Source: Wagnerdoeblera sp046292685 (lineage in GTDB: Bacteria; Pseudomonadota; Alphaproteobacteria; Rhodobacterales; Rhodobacteraceae). From it: DNA of 52,263 nucleotides. Under the pieces are notes generated by a model. That model searched no databases. It was not told where the DNA came from and worked only from the letters and a program-made list of their open reading frames with translations. Location: NCBI RefSeq assembly GCF_046292685.1, contig NZ_JBKBQM010000018.1:1-52263 (forward strand). The letters run 5' to 3'. Made by a program: the position numbers and the translations under genes. Below are positions 8,912-17,697 of this stretch, piece after piece (positions within the stretch are counted from its first letter, which is position 1; the number at the start of each line of letters is the position of its first letter).

Positions 8912-9560
8912 GGAGATTCTTTCAGGCCAAATCCGGCCAGCGCGGCCGCCAGGGCCGCGCCGTCATCGTCGCCGTCGTCGTCGTCTGAAACCGGACGTTC
9001 GGCCGGGGCGAGCCAGGCGTCGATCTCCTCGGCCGTGCCGGCCTGCGCCAGCCGGATCGTGGTGATCCGCTGGCGCGCTTCCATCGCATCGACCGCCAAT
9101 GCCCCGTCGATCAGCGCCGAAACCTGCACCATCGTCAGGTCGAGCACGTCGTTCAGGGCGTAGCCGCGTCGTCCGAGCCAGGCGAAGACGACGCTCCAGC
9201 GCTGGAAACCAGCGCCGCCATCGCCGCGCGCGCCGCCTCGATCTGCGGACGCACGCGGGCGACGAAAAAATCCGCATTCACCTCGACCACGGCCCTCGCC
9301 AGCTGAATGAACTCGTCGGCCCACAGCTCGGCCAAATCGGCCTCGGGCAGGCCGCTGCCGATCGACACCGCGCGCAGCATCGCCGCCTCGTGGTCGACCG
9401 CTGCGGCCAACAGGTCGCCGGCCAGCACCAGCGGCAACGCCGGCTCGATCGCGCGCAGGAACCCGGCGTATTGGCGCAGGCGCAGCGGCAGCAGGTCGAC
9501 GTGCCGCCCCCCGACCGTCACGCGGCGAGGGGCGGGGGCGAAAATCTCCAGATCCTGCAT
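8908..9560 (-). CDS. Tail assembly chaperone GT, made by -1 frameshift
   Basis: Predicted fusion: the G frame is read from 9560 to the heptamer T TTT TTC at 9270-9264, then the -1 frame continues to the stop at 8908, giving about 217 residues. The downstream part contains FAWLGRRGYALNDVLDLT, which aligns in style with T segments of siphophage chaperones, then a helical region and an acidic tail (SDDDDGDDDG). The T frame is open far upstream but has no good start or ribosome site of its own, which favours frameshifting. The role is to coat the tape measure and recruit tail tube subunits. The heptamer is seen; the frameshift is inferred from family behaviour (lambda G/GT). Confidence 0.7.
9153..9560 (-). 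CDS. Tail assembly chaperone G
   Basis: 135 residues from ATG at 9560 (MQDLEIFAPAPRRV), overlapping the tail tube stop as TGATG. It is mostly helical (LLPLRLRQYAGFLRAIEP, LARAVVEVNADFFV) and ends in a low-complexity Ser/Gly/Asp tail. It lies between the tail tube and tape measure genes, where lambda-like phages place gpG. Phe98-Phe99 are encoded by the slippery run. It should assemble around the tape measure protein during tail building and be absent from the mature virion. Confidence 0.8.
   Translation of the reverse strand: MQDLEIFAPAPRRVTVGGRHVDLLPLRLRQYAGFLRAIEPALPLVLAGDLLAAAVDHEAAMLRAVSIGSGLPEADLAELWADEFIQLARAVVEVNADFFVARVRPQIEAARAAMAALVSSAGASSSPGSDDAATP
9264..9270 (-). promoter_or_regulatory. 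Slippery heptamer T TTT TTC for -1 frameshifting
   Basis: On the minus strand the bases read GAT TTT TTC GTC in the G frame, an exact X XXY YYZ heptamer. After slipping back one base both tRNA-Phe positions still pair (TTT TTT), and the new frame stays open to 8908. It is the only such heptamer I found in the G gene, and a six-base T run is rare in this GC-rich DNA. Confidence 0.7.
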
Positions 9561-10528
9561 CACGAGAACGCGATCCTGATTTCGTCGTTGCCAGCGACGG
9601 GCAGGAACCGCAGGTCGGGTGCCACCAGGTGCCGGCCCTCGTAATCGACGATCTCGGGCGTGATCCGCTGGACCGCGCCGGCATGGATGGCCACGCGGCT
9701 CCCCGCAGCCGATCCGTGTCGGAAAGACATGGAGGTCAGCTCGTTGGCGTTCAGCGCCGTGCGCCATGCCACCTCGTCGTCCGCGGTCAGCGCGCCGGTG
9801 AATTTGCCGGTGGTCTCGCGCGCCGTGATGTCGATCGACTCGCCACCCAGCAGCTTGATGTGGCTGACGGTGTTGCCGAGGTCGATCTGCAACCCGCGCG
9901 ACGGCAGGATCGTGCCGCCGCTGACCCAGCCGCCGGAGTAGGTGCCGCCGATGGAAATATCTCCGCTGTTCTCGTCGCTGATCACGAGCGGGCGCTGCCA
10001 GGCCGAGAAGTTCGTGTTGGGCGTGGACTGGGTGAAGGCGTTGGTGTCGAACCCGTGGAACGTGAAGTTCAGCATCGGCCGCTCATAGGCGGTCATGTCG
10101 ATCTGCACCGTGCCGCGGCATCCGCGCGACACATACATCACGCCGTCGACGAAGTAGCGCAGCGTCACCGACTCCTGCGCCGTGGTGATCGGGTTGTAGC
10201 TGACGTTCGCCGGCGGGCCGACCGTGATGGTCTCGGCCATGCCGCAGGCCCGCAGCAATTTTCCGAAAGCGGGCGGCGTGGCAGCCGCGCCGCTGCCGGC
10301 CAGTTCCACAGAAAACTCGATCACGGCCTTGCGGCTGGCGATCAGATGTTCCGACCCGCCGAAGTAGTTGCGGATCAGGTCGCGCGGAACGGTATCGCGC
10401 TCGATCCGGTGGCGCGGCGTGCCGGCGATCAGGATTGCCGAGGATCCGTTCCAGGTGATGCCGGCGCTCGACCCGTAGGTCGTTTCCAGCTCGGCCTGGA
10501 TCACGGTGTTGCGGACGTGACGGCTCAT
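9560..10528 (-). CDS. Major tail tube protein
   Basis: 322 residues from ATG at 10528 (MSRHVRNTVIQAELETTYG). The opening, with PRHRIERDTVPRDLIRNYFG and later VTLRYFVDGVMYVSRGCRGT, fits the phage tail tube (gpV-like) families. The sequence alternates short strands and turns through its length, as in the beta-sandwich ring-forming tube protein. It sits between the terminator and chaperone genes. It would polymerise into the rigid tube of the tail; many copies would be needed, so strong expression is expected. Confidence 0.8.
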   Translation of the reverse strand: MSRHVRNTVIQAELETTYGSSAGITWNGSSAILIAGTPRHRIERDTVPRDLIRNYFGGSEHLIASRKAVIEFSVELAGSGAAATPPAFGKLLRACGMAETITVGPPANVSYNPITTAQESVTLRYFVDGVMYVSRGCRGTVQIDMTAYERPMLNFTFHGFDTNAFTQSTPNTNFSAWQRPLVISDENSGDISIGGTYSGGWVSGGTILPSRGLQIDLGNTVSHIKLLGGESIDITARETTGKFTGALTADDEVAWRTALNANELTSMSFRHGSAAGSRVAIHAGAVQRITPEIVDYEGRHLVAPDLRFLPVAGNDEIRIAFS

Positions 10529-10701
10529 TGGTCAGGCTCCTGTGTGGCAGCGCGCAGCGCGCCGGTGGCGGGGTTGAAGACGTAACTGCCGCCCTGCGAC
10601 GGCAGCGGCGGGTCGACGATCGGCGCCGCCACCGGCGGCTTTTCCGACACGGTTTCGGGCGCCGCGGGCGAGGGCCCGGGCGCAGCTTGGGTCTTGACCA
10701 T
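10525..10701 (-). CDS. Small Pro/Ala-rich phage protein
   Basis: 58 residues from ATG at 10701, which has AGAGG five bases upstream; a GTG at 10707 is possible but lies inside that ribosome site. It is half Pro/Ala (KPPVAAPIVDPPLPSQGG) with a C-terminal SYVFNPATGALRA. The stop overlaps the tail tube start as ATGA. The function is unknown; small disordered proteins at this place can be head or tail accessories. Confidence 0.55.
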   Translation of the reverse strand: MVKTQAAPGPSPAAPETVSEKPPVAAPIVDPPLPSQGGSYVFNPATGALRAATQEPDQ

Positions 10702-10710
10702 TGGCACCTC

Positions 10711-11121
10711 TCAGATTTTCAGGATTTCGTGGGTGGTCGAAAAATCCTCGCGCCAGCCGGCGATCCCTGGGCGCCACTGGTCGAGCCTCCCGCCAGCCGC
10801 GGCCAGCGCGGTGAACTCTGCCGCCGGCGTCCAGCCGATCAGCGCGGCGCGCAACTCGGCGCGCAGATCGTCCAGGTCGTCGGCGGCGCCGGCATCGGTG
10901 TCGCCGTCGCGGCGGCGCTGCAGCAGGATGAACACGCCGAAGGTCAGCACCTCCTCCTGGCTGTGCACCCCCAGCAGCCTGGGCGGCTGCGGCGTGGCCA
11001 GAACGGGCGAAACCAGCGCGGCCGGATAATCCAACTCCTCGGCACTGCTCAGCGCGTGATCGACCTGGGCGAACCCCGGGCATTCGCTGCGGACGCGGGA
11101 AATCACGTCGCGCAGCCTCAC
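10711..11121 (-). CDS. Tail terminator-like protein
   Basis: 136 residues from GTG at 11121 (VRLRDVISRVRSECPGF), overlapping the previous stop as GTGA. The pattern of N-terminal helix, YPAALVSPVLATP, then LTFGVFILLQRRRDGD, then LRAELRAALIGWTP matches the phage tail terminator group (gpU-like fold). It lies directly after the head-tail joining protein and before the tail tube, the usual place. It would cap the growing tail tube and form the tail side of the neck. Confidence 0.75.
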   Translation of the reverse strand: MRLRDVISRVRSECPGFAQVDHALSSAEELDYPAALVSPVLATPQPPRLLGVHSQEEVLTFGVFILLQRRRDGDTDAGAADDLDDLRAELRAALIGWTPAAEFTALAAAGGRLDQWRPGIAGWREDFSTTHEILKI

Positions 11122-11438
11122 GGCAGTTCCTCCAGTTCGAACGCGACGAACGCATCGGCGGCCGGCGACCCGCTCGGGATCGGCCGCAGCAGCCGGAAAG
11201 TGCGGCCCGAAACGGCGCAAAGCGCGCCTTTCCCGACCAGCGCCGCATCGGGCGCCCGCAATCGCAGAACGGGCAGGATCGCCAGCCCCGGCCTGCCGTC
11301 GCCAACGGGATCGTCCACCGGGATTTCCCGGAACACGCCCCGAACGGCAACAGGCGCTCCGCCGACCGGGGTCAGCGTGACCGGGCCACCGAACACACCG
11401 TTCAGCAGCCCGGTCAGACCGTCGAACGGGCTCGTCAC
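11118..11438 (-). CDS. Head-tail joining protein
   Basis: 106 residues from ATG at 11438 (MTSPFDGLTGLLNGVFGGPV), overlapping the DUF2190 stop as ATGA. A short N-terminal helix is followed by a compact beta domain (RGVFREIPVDDP, GLAILPVLRLRAPDA, RTFRLLRPIPSG), the plan of lambda FII / Gifsy-2-type stopper proteins. Position between the decoration and terminator genes supports this. It should close the portal channel after packaging and offer the docking ring for the tail. Confidence 0.75.
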   Translation of the reverse strand: MTSPFDGLTGLLNGVFGGPVTLTPVGGAPVAVRGVFREIPVDDPVGDGRPGLAILPVLRLRAPDAALVGKGALCAVSGRTFRLLRPIPSGSPAADAFVAFELEELP

Positions 11439-11770
11439 AGCGTGAACGCGCCCGTCAGCAGCACGCGGCCGGTCGTCTCGCCAGCGCCGGAACCGACCAC
11501 GGCAACCGCCACCCCGATCAGCTTGTTGGTGCTGGCGGTCGTGGTGCAGGCGCTGCCGTCCCAGTAGATGCGCGCGCCGACCGTCCAGGCTTGCGAGCCA
11601 ACCTTAGGCAGGTCGAACACGCCGTTGGTGGCAATCTCCACGGGCTCGCCGCTCAGCGCGTCGTGCACGGCAACACCGAACAGGCTGCCGACCAGGACGC
11701 CGGCGCCGGATGCGACGTTGGCAGGGGCGGCGACCGAGATGCGGTCGCCGGGTTGAACGTAGTTTTTCAT
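11435..11770 (-). CDS. DUF2190 capsid decoration (cement) protein
   Basis: 111 residues beginning MKNYVQPGDRISVAAPANVA. The segments GVLVGSLFGVAVHDA and GARIYWDGSACTTTA are typical of DUF2190 proteins, which follow the major capsid gene and stabilise the expanded head. The gene starts 80 bases after the capsid stop, a rare gap in this operon, with GGGAGTTC just upstream of ATG as ribosome site. Length is normal for the family. Confidence 0.88.
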   Translation of the reverse strand: MKNYVQPGDRISVAAPANVASGAGVLVGSLFGVAVHDALSGEPVEIATNGVFDLPKVGSQAWTVGARIYWDGSACTTTASTNKLIGVAVAVVGSGAGETTGRVLLTGAFTL

Positions 11771-11850
11771 CTTGAACTCCCGAGGGGTTGAAACGCGAAG
11801 GGGCGCCCGGTGGGCGCCCCTTCGGTCAGGTCACGTTGTCAGGCGAGCGG

Positions 11851-13938
11851 TCAGGCGCCGGCGTTCTTGAAACCGCCGCGGAAGTCGATCGCGCCGCAGC
11901 CGAAATCGTGTTCCAGGCTCAGCTGGGTGCCCTGCACGCCGAACACCTCCTCGATGCGGAACCGCGGCGCGTCGTAGCCCTCCAGCAGACCCCACTCGAA
12001 ACAGGGTGCATCGTTCGGGCTGGCGAACAGATACCAGGCGTTGCCGGTGATCCAGGGCGTGGACAGCGTGGTCATGATTCCCGAGAACGGGTTGACCTCG
12101 GTTGCGGCCGAAGGCGTGGTGCTGGTCGCCAGCTGCTGGGCTTCCAGCCACTTGGCCGGGCCGGTCAGCAGAACGGCCGGGAACAGGCCCAGCTTTTCGC
12201 CATCCTTGCTGGTCTTTTCCATCAGCGCCTTGGTGCCGATCCCGACCGAGGCGACGGTGATCGCCGCGTTGGCGCTGGCCTTGGTGCCGTCGGTGGTGTT
12301 GAACACCTGCCGCGTGGTTTCCAGCAGCGTCGGCCCGTCGGCGTTCGCGCCGCCCAGCATCATGGCATAGAACACCCGCTCCTCGAACCGCGCCACGGCG
12401 GCGGCACGGTCGTTCAGCACCTGCGTGATCGCGTCGAGCGAATCGTTGACCAGCATCTGCCGGCTGATGCCGACGCGGACCCCGTAGGGCTTGACCGAGG
12501 TGGTTTCCCTGGCCTCGCCGAACGTGCCGGATTTCAGCTCGCCTCCCTCGGGGCTCACCTCCTGCATCAGCGGGAAATCGCCGGCGCGCACGGTGGTGTG
12601 CGGGCGGAAATCGGCATAGGACCGCTGGCGCGCAATCGCGCGATAGGTCGGCGTTGCCATCCGGTAGCGCGCGGCCAGCGAACGGTTCAGCGCGTTCTCG
12701 AAAATCGCCGGGAAATCGCTGGTGGAATGGAACGCCATCCGCACCAGCTCCTCGCGGCCGGCGAACGTCGACGGCACCCGGCGCTGCCCGGTCAGGTCGG
12801 CGGCCATATCCACCAGACTGTGGCCCATGAACTCGCGCGCCTGATCCTCGGGCGCCACGCGCGACAGCCGGGCGTAAAGCGCGCCGGTCATCCGCTCGCG
12901 GCGGGTTTCGGCCTCGTCGCGCACGATCCGCACGCCGCTGCCAACCGGCGGCTCACCGGCTGCCATCAGCGCCAGCATACGCTGCGCGGCGGATTCCGCC
13001 GTCGCGCCGCTGGCGATCATTTCGTTGACGGCCGAGGGCGTCAGGCGACCCGACGCGACGAACGGTTGCGCGGCCTCCATGATCGCCGTCACGCGCTGGC
13101 GCTCGGCCTGCACGGCGGTGGCCTGCATTTCGGCAGGGGTCTGGGTCGGGGCGGCCGGTTGCTCGGCCGGGGTCGTGGGGGTGGCAGTCATGCTGCTCTC
13201 CTCTGCAATGGCCGAACGGGCCGGGGCACCGCGGAACGCGGCAGGTTCGCGCGCCGGAACATGGTTCTGGTCGCGCGGTTCGGGTCTGCGGCTCAGCACA
13301 CGCCGGGCCGCTGCCGTCATCGCGGCCAGGGCCGCCTGACGGGTATTCGGGCGCGCCATGCGCGCCGCCATTTGCGGATCCTGCTCCTCGGGGTCAGTCA
13401 CGACCTCGGTCGCGAAACCGGCCGCCAGCGCCTCGGCAGCCGTCAGGAACGTTTCCGCGGCCATCATCTCGCGCACCGCGTCGACGGTCTGGCCGGACGC
13501 GCGCGCGTAAACCTGCGCCGCAACCGCGCTGATCTTTTCCAGCACGTCGGCCTCGCGGCGCAGGTCGTCCTGAGTCCCCCAGGCACCGCCGCGCGGGTCG
13601 TGGATCATCAGCAGCGAACCTTCCGACATGGCGCGCTCTCGCGCCCCCATCAGGATCAGCGAGGCCGCCGACATGGCGACACCCTCGACCACGATCCGCA
13701 CCCCGCCCGGGTGCGCGGCAAACTGCGCCCGGATCGCCTCCCCCGCCTCGACGTGCCCGCCGTAGGACGACAGCCGCACCGTCACCCGACCCGGGCCGAT
13801 CTCGGCCAGCGCCTCGCGCACCATCCGGGGGCAGAAAAACACGTCCTCTGCCCACATATACCCGGCCCAGGTGTCGCTCAGCACCTCGCCGGCCAGAACG
13901 ATCTCGCCGTTCAGGATCAGTTCCCGCCCGTGCCTCAT
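11851..13938 (-). CDS. ClpP-like prohead protease fused to Mu-F/HK97-type major capsid protein
   Basis: 695 residues read as one frame from ATG at 13938, overlapping the portal stop as ATGA. Residues about 1-190 are a ClpP-like serine protease: RLSSYGGHVEAGEAI, then GVAMSAASLILMGA with the serine in MSAAS, then LLMIHDPRGGAWG with the histidine. A linker of Ala/Pro/Thr and a helical scaffold-like stretch (PAEMQATAVQAERQRVTAIM) leads to the capsid domain from about 330 (FPAIFENALNRSLAARYRM to FGCGAIDFRGGF). In many phages these are separate genes; here no stop or internal start separates them. Self-cleavage probably releases the capsid protein during head maturation. Confidence 0.88.
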   Translation of the reverse strand: MRHGRELILNGEIVLAGEVLSDTWAGYMWAEDVFFCPRMVREALAEIGPGRVTVRLSSYGGHVEAGEAIRAQFAAHPGGVRIVVEGVAMSAASLILMGARERAMSEGSLLMIHDPRGGAWGTQDDLRREADVLEKISAVAAQVYARASGQTVDAVREMMAAETFLTAAEALAAGFATEVVTDPEEQDPQMAARMARPNTRQAALAAMTAAARRVLSRRPEPRDQNHVPAREPAAFRGAPARSAIAEESSMTATPTTPAEQPAAPTQTPAEMQATAVQAERQRVTAIMEAAQPFVASGRLTPSAVNEMIASGATAESAAQRMLALMAAGEPPVGSGVRIVRDEAETRRERMTGALYARLSRVAPEDQAREFMGHSLVDMAADLTGQRRVPSTFAGREELVRMAFHSTSDFPAIFENALNRSLAARYRMATPTYRAIARQRSYADFRPHTTVRAGDFPLMQEVSPEGGELKSGTFGEARETTSVKPYGVRVGISRQMLVNDSLDAITQVLNDRAAAVARFEERVFYAMMLGGANADGPTLLETTRQVFNTTDGTKASANAAITVASVGIGTKALMEKTSKDGEKLGLFPAVLLTGPAKWLEAQQLATSTTPSAATEVNPFSGIMTTLSTPWITGNAWYLFASPNDAPCFEWGLLEGYDAPRFRIEEVFGVQGTQLSLEHDFGCGAIDFRGGFKNAGA

Positions 13939-15413
13939 CGCGTTTTTCCCTTCGCTGTTGCAGGCCGCGCCGCTGCACCAGGGCGCGGCGCCGGCTCGGG
14001 CAGCTTCGCTGCCGCATCCTCGTCGATATCCTCGACCCGCTCCTCGCGGATCACGTCCGGGTCGTATCCCAACGCGCGCTGCACCCGCTGGCGGCTGGTC
14101 AGGCCGGCGTCGATCTGCGTGATCGCCGCCGAAATTTCGCCCTCCGGGTCGATCAGCGGCCGACGCGGCGGCGTCCATTCGATCACGAAATCCGGGCGCG
14201 GGATCGGCAACAGGCCCGGGTTGGCCTGCGCCTGCATCGCCCAGGATTCCGAAATCCAGCGCTCCAGCCCCGCCCCCAGCTGCGCCACCATCAGCGTCTG
14301 CTGCCAGGTCTCGACGTTGCGGTCGAATTCCATGCGGCCCATGCGCGCGCTGCTGAAATTCACCCCCGACAGATCGCCCGAAAGCGACTCGTAGGACAGC
14401 CCGATTCCCATTGCGCAGGCGCGCAACCCGGCCGCCATGAAATCGGCGTAGCCCTCCACCGCCGGCGGGTGGGTCCAGTTGATTTTCGTGCCCGGCGGCG
14501 CCGTGACGATTGCGCCCGGCTCCAGCGCCTCCAGCCCGGTTGGCGCATCTTTCGACGTCTCGACACCCTCCTCGCGCTCGATCACGCCAGCCATCAGCGA
14601 CGACACGCGCTGTTTCAGGATCTGCGCTTCCTGGTAGTCGGACAGCTCGCCCATCGTCATCAGCACCGGCGCCAGCCAGGGCACGCCGCGCAGCTGCCCG
14701 GGCCGGTCGAACCGGCGCAGGTGGATCACGTCTGCCGCCACAACGCGGGTCGAGGTCGGATCGCGCGCCACGCTGACCGCGCCGGGGTGGCGGTCGAACA
14801 GGTGATAGGCCACGATGCGGCCCGTGACCTGATCGTATTCCACACCGTCGATCACCTCGTTGCCGTTGAACGACTGGATCGAGTCGTTCAGGTGGTCTGC
14901 CTCCAGCACCTCGATCTGCCAGGGCAGCATCAGTCCGGCGCCATAGACCCCGCGGCGAGACCTGCGGCGGATCAGGCATTCGCCGTCGCTGAACACCGCC
15001 CGCATCGCCACCGCTTGCACCTGCGGCAGGTCCAGCTCGCCGCGCGTGTCCAGCGCGCGCGTCATCAGATGGCGCCACAGCACCGCTTCGATCCGCTGCC
15101 GTATCTCCCTGTCGTCGTGCGTCACCGAAAACTGCACCCCGGTCCCGACGACGTGCGCAACCACCACCTCGCGCGCCCGCACCGCGTAGGGCCGGTTGCG
15201 CAGGAAATCCCGGCTCAGCTGGCGCAGCTGGCGCAGGCTGCCATGCGCCGCCGCATCGGCACTGGTGCCTGGCGATTTCCAGCCATAGGTGCGCCGCCCG
15301 CGGCTCGCCGCATCGAAATTCATCAGCGCCTGCGCGCGCAGCCGTTCCTGAATCCGGCGCCGCCCCGCGCCAGGTGCCAGCGCGAGGATGATGCGGTCCA
15401 GCGCATTCGCCAC
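13935..15413 (-). CDS. Phage portal protein, lambda family
   Basis: 492 residues from GTG at 15413 (VANALDRIILALAPGAG), one base after the gpW stop. It shows the lambda-B family plan: LRQLSRDFLRNRPYAVRARE, GTGVQFSV, then WQIEVLEADHLND, and LSGVNFSSARMGRMEFDRN near residue 345. Twelve copies should form the ring at one head vertex through which DNA enters and leaves, with the terminase docking on it. The Lys/Pro/Ala-rich C-terminus overlaps the protease-capsid gene. Confidence 0.93.
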   Translation of the reverse strand: MANALDRIILALAPGAGRRRIQERLRAQALMNFDAASRGRRTYGWKSPGTSADAAAHGSLRQLRQLSRDFLRNRPYAVRAREVVVAHVVGTGVQFSVTHDDREIRQRIEAVLWRHLMTRALDTRGELDLPQVQAVAMRAVFSDGECLIRRRSRRGVYGAGLMLPWQIEVLEADHLNDSIQSFNGNEVIDGVEYDQVTGRIVAYHLFDRHPGAVSVARDPTSTRVVAADVIHLRRFDRPGQLRGVPWLAPVLMTMGELSDYQEAQILKQRVSSLMAGVIEREEGVETSKDAPTGLEALEPGAIVTAPPGTKINWTHPPAVEGYADFMAAGLRACAMGIGLSYESLSGDLSGVNFSSARMGRMEFDRNVETWQQTLMVAQLGAGLERWISESWAMQAQANPGLLPIPRPDFVIEWTPPRRPLIDPEGEISAAITQIDAGLTSRQRVQRALGYDPDVIREERVEDIDEDAAAKLPEPAPRPGAAARPATAKGKTR

Positions 15414-15414
15414 G

Positions 15415-15624
15415 TCAGAGGCCCCGGCCCGTCGTCGGATAGATCACGCCGAACTGGTGGCGCGTGGCGGCGGTGCCGCTCAACTCGGCATCCATCAGCG
15501 CGAGGATCTGGCGCATCTCGGCCAGGCTGCGGTATTTCACCCGCTCCTGCCCCATCTGCACCTCCAGCGCGCCGCGCGCGATCGCCTCGGCCAAGGCCGT
15601 GCGCTGCTCCACGGTGAATGCCAT
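15415..15624 (-). CDS. gpW-like head-tail connector
   Basis: 69 residues from ATG at 15624 (MAFTVEQRTALAEAIARGAL), overlapping the large terminase stop as TGATG. The form of two helices around a short hairpin (VQMGQERVKYRSLAEMRQIL) is the lambda gpW fold, and the place between terminase and portal matches lambda. It would bind under the portal ring and prepare the head for the stopper. Length agrees with lambda gpW (68 residues). Confidence 0.85.
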   Translation of the reverse strand: MAFTVEQRTALAEAIARGALEVQMGQERVKYRSLAEMRQILALMDAELSGTAATRHQFGVIYPTTGRGL

Positions 15625-17696
15625 CAGCGTCTCCTCAGCCAGTTGATCTTGGTCTTTTTCGGGGGCTCCGGCGCCGCCCACGTTACCGGCGGTGCTACGG
15701 GTTCTGCGCCAACGCCCTGCGTGCTCGGGTCGTCTACCGCCGCCGCAGGTTGCGCCGCTTTCGGTGCCACTGGCGCCGCCGCGAACAGATCGCCTTGCGC
15801 ATCCTCCGGCGCCCCCCCGCGTTCGGCCTCGATCTCGGCCCACCGCTCGGCGGGCAGCCAGTGCCAATCTTTCAGCCGTGCGGCCGCCTCGGCCATCAGC
15901 ATGGTGTCCAGCGCCTCGTTGCGCCGGCCGGCCTCGGCAATCCGCCACCGGCTGACCATCACGCCAGACGGGCTGCGCTTCAGCTCGCGCACCTCGGCGG
16001 TGATCTGGCGGTAGTATTCGTCGCCCAGGCCGGCTGCGAACCGGATATGCCCGCGCGCCGTGGGGTCGGTGACTGCCAACCGCGTGTAGAACTCGCCTTT
16101 CATGCCCGACACGCCGAGTATCCAGCCCTGCCGCATCCGGCGCTTCGCGCGCCGGTCGCTGGCCTTGTCGAACGTCATGCGCTTCATCGGCGGGGCGGTC
16201 TGGCTGCCGCTGCCCTTGGTCACGATCACCCGCGTGGGCTGGTGGCGCATCGCCCATTCCCAGACGTCGTCGGTATAGGCGCCGCCGTCGATTGCCAGCG
16301 CGTCGATCTGAACCTTGCGTCCGAGCGTGGTCTGGAACCGCGCTGTCAGCAGGCTGTCCAGCGCAGCGCGGGCTTCGTCCGACCGGATGTGATACTGGAT
16401 CACGATGTTGTCGATCACCCAGCGGGTGAAGTTCGGCCCGAAGGCGACGATCTGGACCTCTGTCCTGTCCTCCTGGCAATCGACCCCGGCCGCCAGAATG
16501 AACGCAGCGGCCGGCAGGATGCCGCGCGGCAGGGGCTTCGGCGCGGGCGGCGCCGGCCGCTCGGCCCGGTCGCGCAACTTCTCCCAATCCGGCCCCGCCA
16601 CGGCCATCTTGAACGGCTCGCCCAGAACGTCGTTCCAGAACGTCTGTTCCGTCTCCTCGCGCGCCGCCGCCCTGGCCTGCTGGCGGTCGGCCTCGTCCGC
16701 GTCGTCGGAGGTCGCCGCGGCCCAGCCGACCACGCGGGCATATTCCACCGCGATGGATGCCCAGTCCCGCGTCGGACTGTAGGCGCGCCAGATGTGAAAC
16801 GACGGATGGTCGCCCCGCGGGTTCTGTGCCACCCAGCGCCCACGCTGCAACATCGCCATCTTGTGGCGATGCTCGATCACGCAACCGCATGCGTCGCAGG
16901 TGAAATGCGCCTCGGCCAGCCGGTCTGGGTGCAGGCTGCGCTTGAAATTCTCCCAGGTCAGGGGCGCGAAGTGGTCGCAGTGCGGGCACGGCACATGGAA
17001 CAGCCGCTGGTCGCCGCGCTCGTAGGCTTTGGTGACCCGGCAGGTGCCGTCGATCTGCGGCGTGCTGTTGCGCACGATCTTCGCATCCTCGAAGGCGCTG
17101 GCGCGCGAAACCGCCAGCTGCTCCGGGTCGCCTTTCGGTGTCATCTCGTATTTGGAAACCTCGTCCATCAGGACAAGGCGCCGGGTCGTCGTGGCCAGGT
17201 CGTCGGGCGACCCGGCGGATACCACCTTCAGGCTGCCATCCCGCCGCAGGGTTTCCTGATCGGTCAGCGTATCGGTCTGGTCGCCCTGCCCGGTTCCGAA
17301 GATGCGCCGCAGGCTCGGCGCCTGGCGGCGCATCGGCATCCACTTCGTCCGCATGAATTCGCGGGCGGTGTTTGCCGTCGGCAGCACCACCAGCGAATCC
17401 ACCGGCCCGTATTCGTGCCAGGCCGCCACCGTCGGCAACAGCAGCGACACCGTGCCGCCGATCTGCGCCGATTTGCGGATCGTCACCTCGCGCGCCGGGT
17501 GTTCCGGGCTCAGCACCTCGTGGATTTCCCGCAGGAACGGGAAGTTGCGGATGTCGAACGGTCCAGGCAGCGGGCTGCGTGCGTCGAACACCACGTTGCG
17601 CTCGCACCAGGCGGTGATGTCGGGCGGCGGCGGCGGCGTCAGCGCCAGGGCAACGGCGCGCGCCACCACCCGCTCGGCCGGGGCGATGAACCCCAT
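15624..17696 (-). CDS. Terminase large subunit, gpA family
   Basis: 690 residues, usual for gpA-type motors. The N-terminal ATPase has REVTIRKSAQIGGTVSLL (Walker-A-like) and RLVLMDEVSKYE (Walker B) about 100 residues on. A zinc-binding insert follows with CPHCDHF and CDACGC. The nuclease domain has GVDCQEDRTEVQI and a later DALAIDGGAYTDDVWEWA, with acidic residues in the expected places. It packages DNA into the prohead and cuts it. It starts one base after the small subunit stop region; the C-terminal tail (AAPVAPKAAQPAAAVDD) is disordered and likely binds the portal. Confidence 0.95.
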   Translation of the reverse strand: MGFIAPAERVVARAVALALTPPPPPDITAWCERNVVFDARSPLPGPFDIRNFPFLREIHEVLSPEHPAREVTIRKSAQIGGTVSLLLPTVAAWHEYGPVDSLVVLPTANTAREFMRTKWMPMRRQAPSLRRIFGTGQGDQTDTLTDQETLRRDGSLKVVSAGSPDDLATTTRRLVLMDEVSKYEMTPKGDPEQLAVSRASAFEDAKIVRNSTPQIDGTCRVTKAYERGDQRLFHVPCPHCDHFAPLTWENFKRSLHPDRLAEAHFTCDACGCVIEHRHKMAMLQRGRWVAQNPRGDHPSFHIWRAYSPTRDWASIAVEYARVVGWAAATSDDADEADRQQARAAAREETEQTFWNDVLGEPFKMAVAGPDWEKLRDRAERPAPPAPKPLPRGILPAAAFILAAGVDCQEDRTEVQIVAFGPNFTRWVIDNIVIQYHIRSDEARAALDSLLTARFQTTLGRKVQIDALAIDGGAYTDDVWEWAMRHQPTRVIVTKGSGSQTAPPMKRMTFDKASDRRAKRRMRQGWILGVSGMKGEFYTRLAVTDPTARGHIRFAAGLGDEYYRQITAEVRELKRSPSGVMVSRWRIAEAGRRNEALDTMLMAEAAARLKDWHWLPAERWAEIEAERGGAPEDAQGDLFAAAPVAPKAAQPAAAVDDPSTQGVGAEPVAPPVTWAAPEPPKKTKINWLRRR

Positions 17697-17697
17697 T

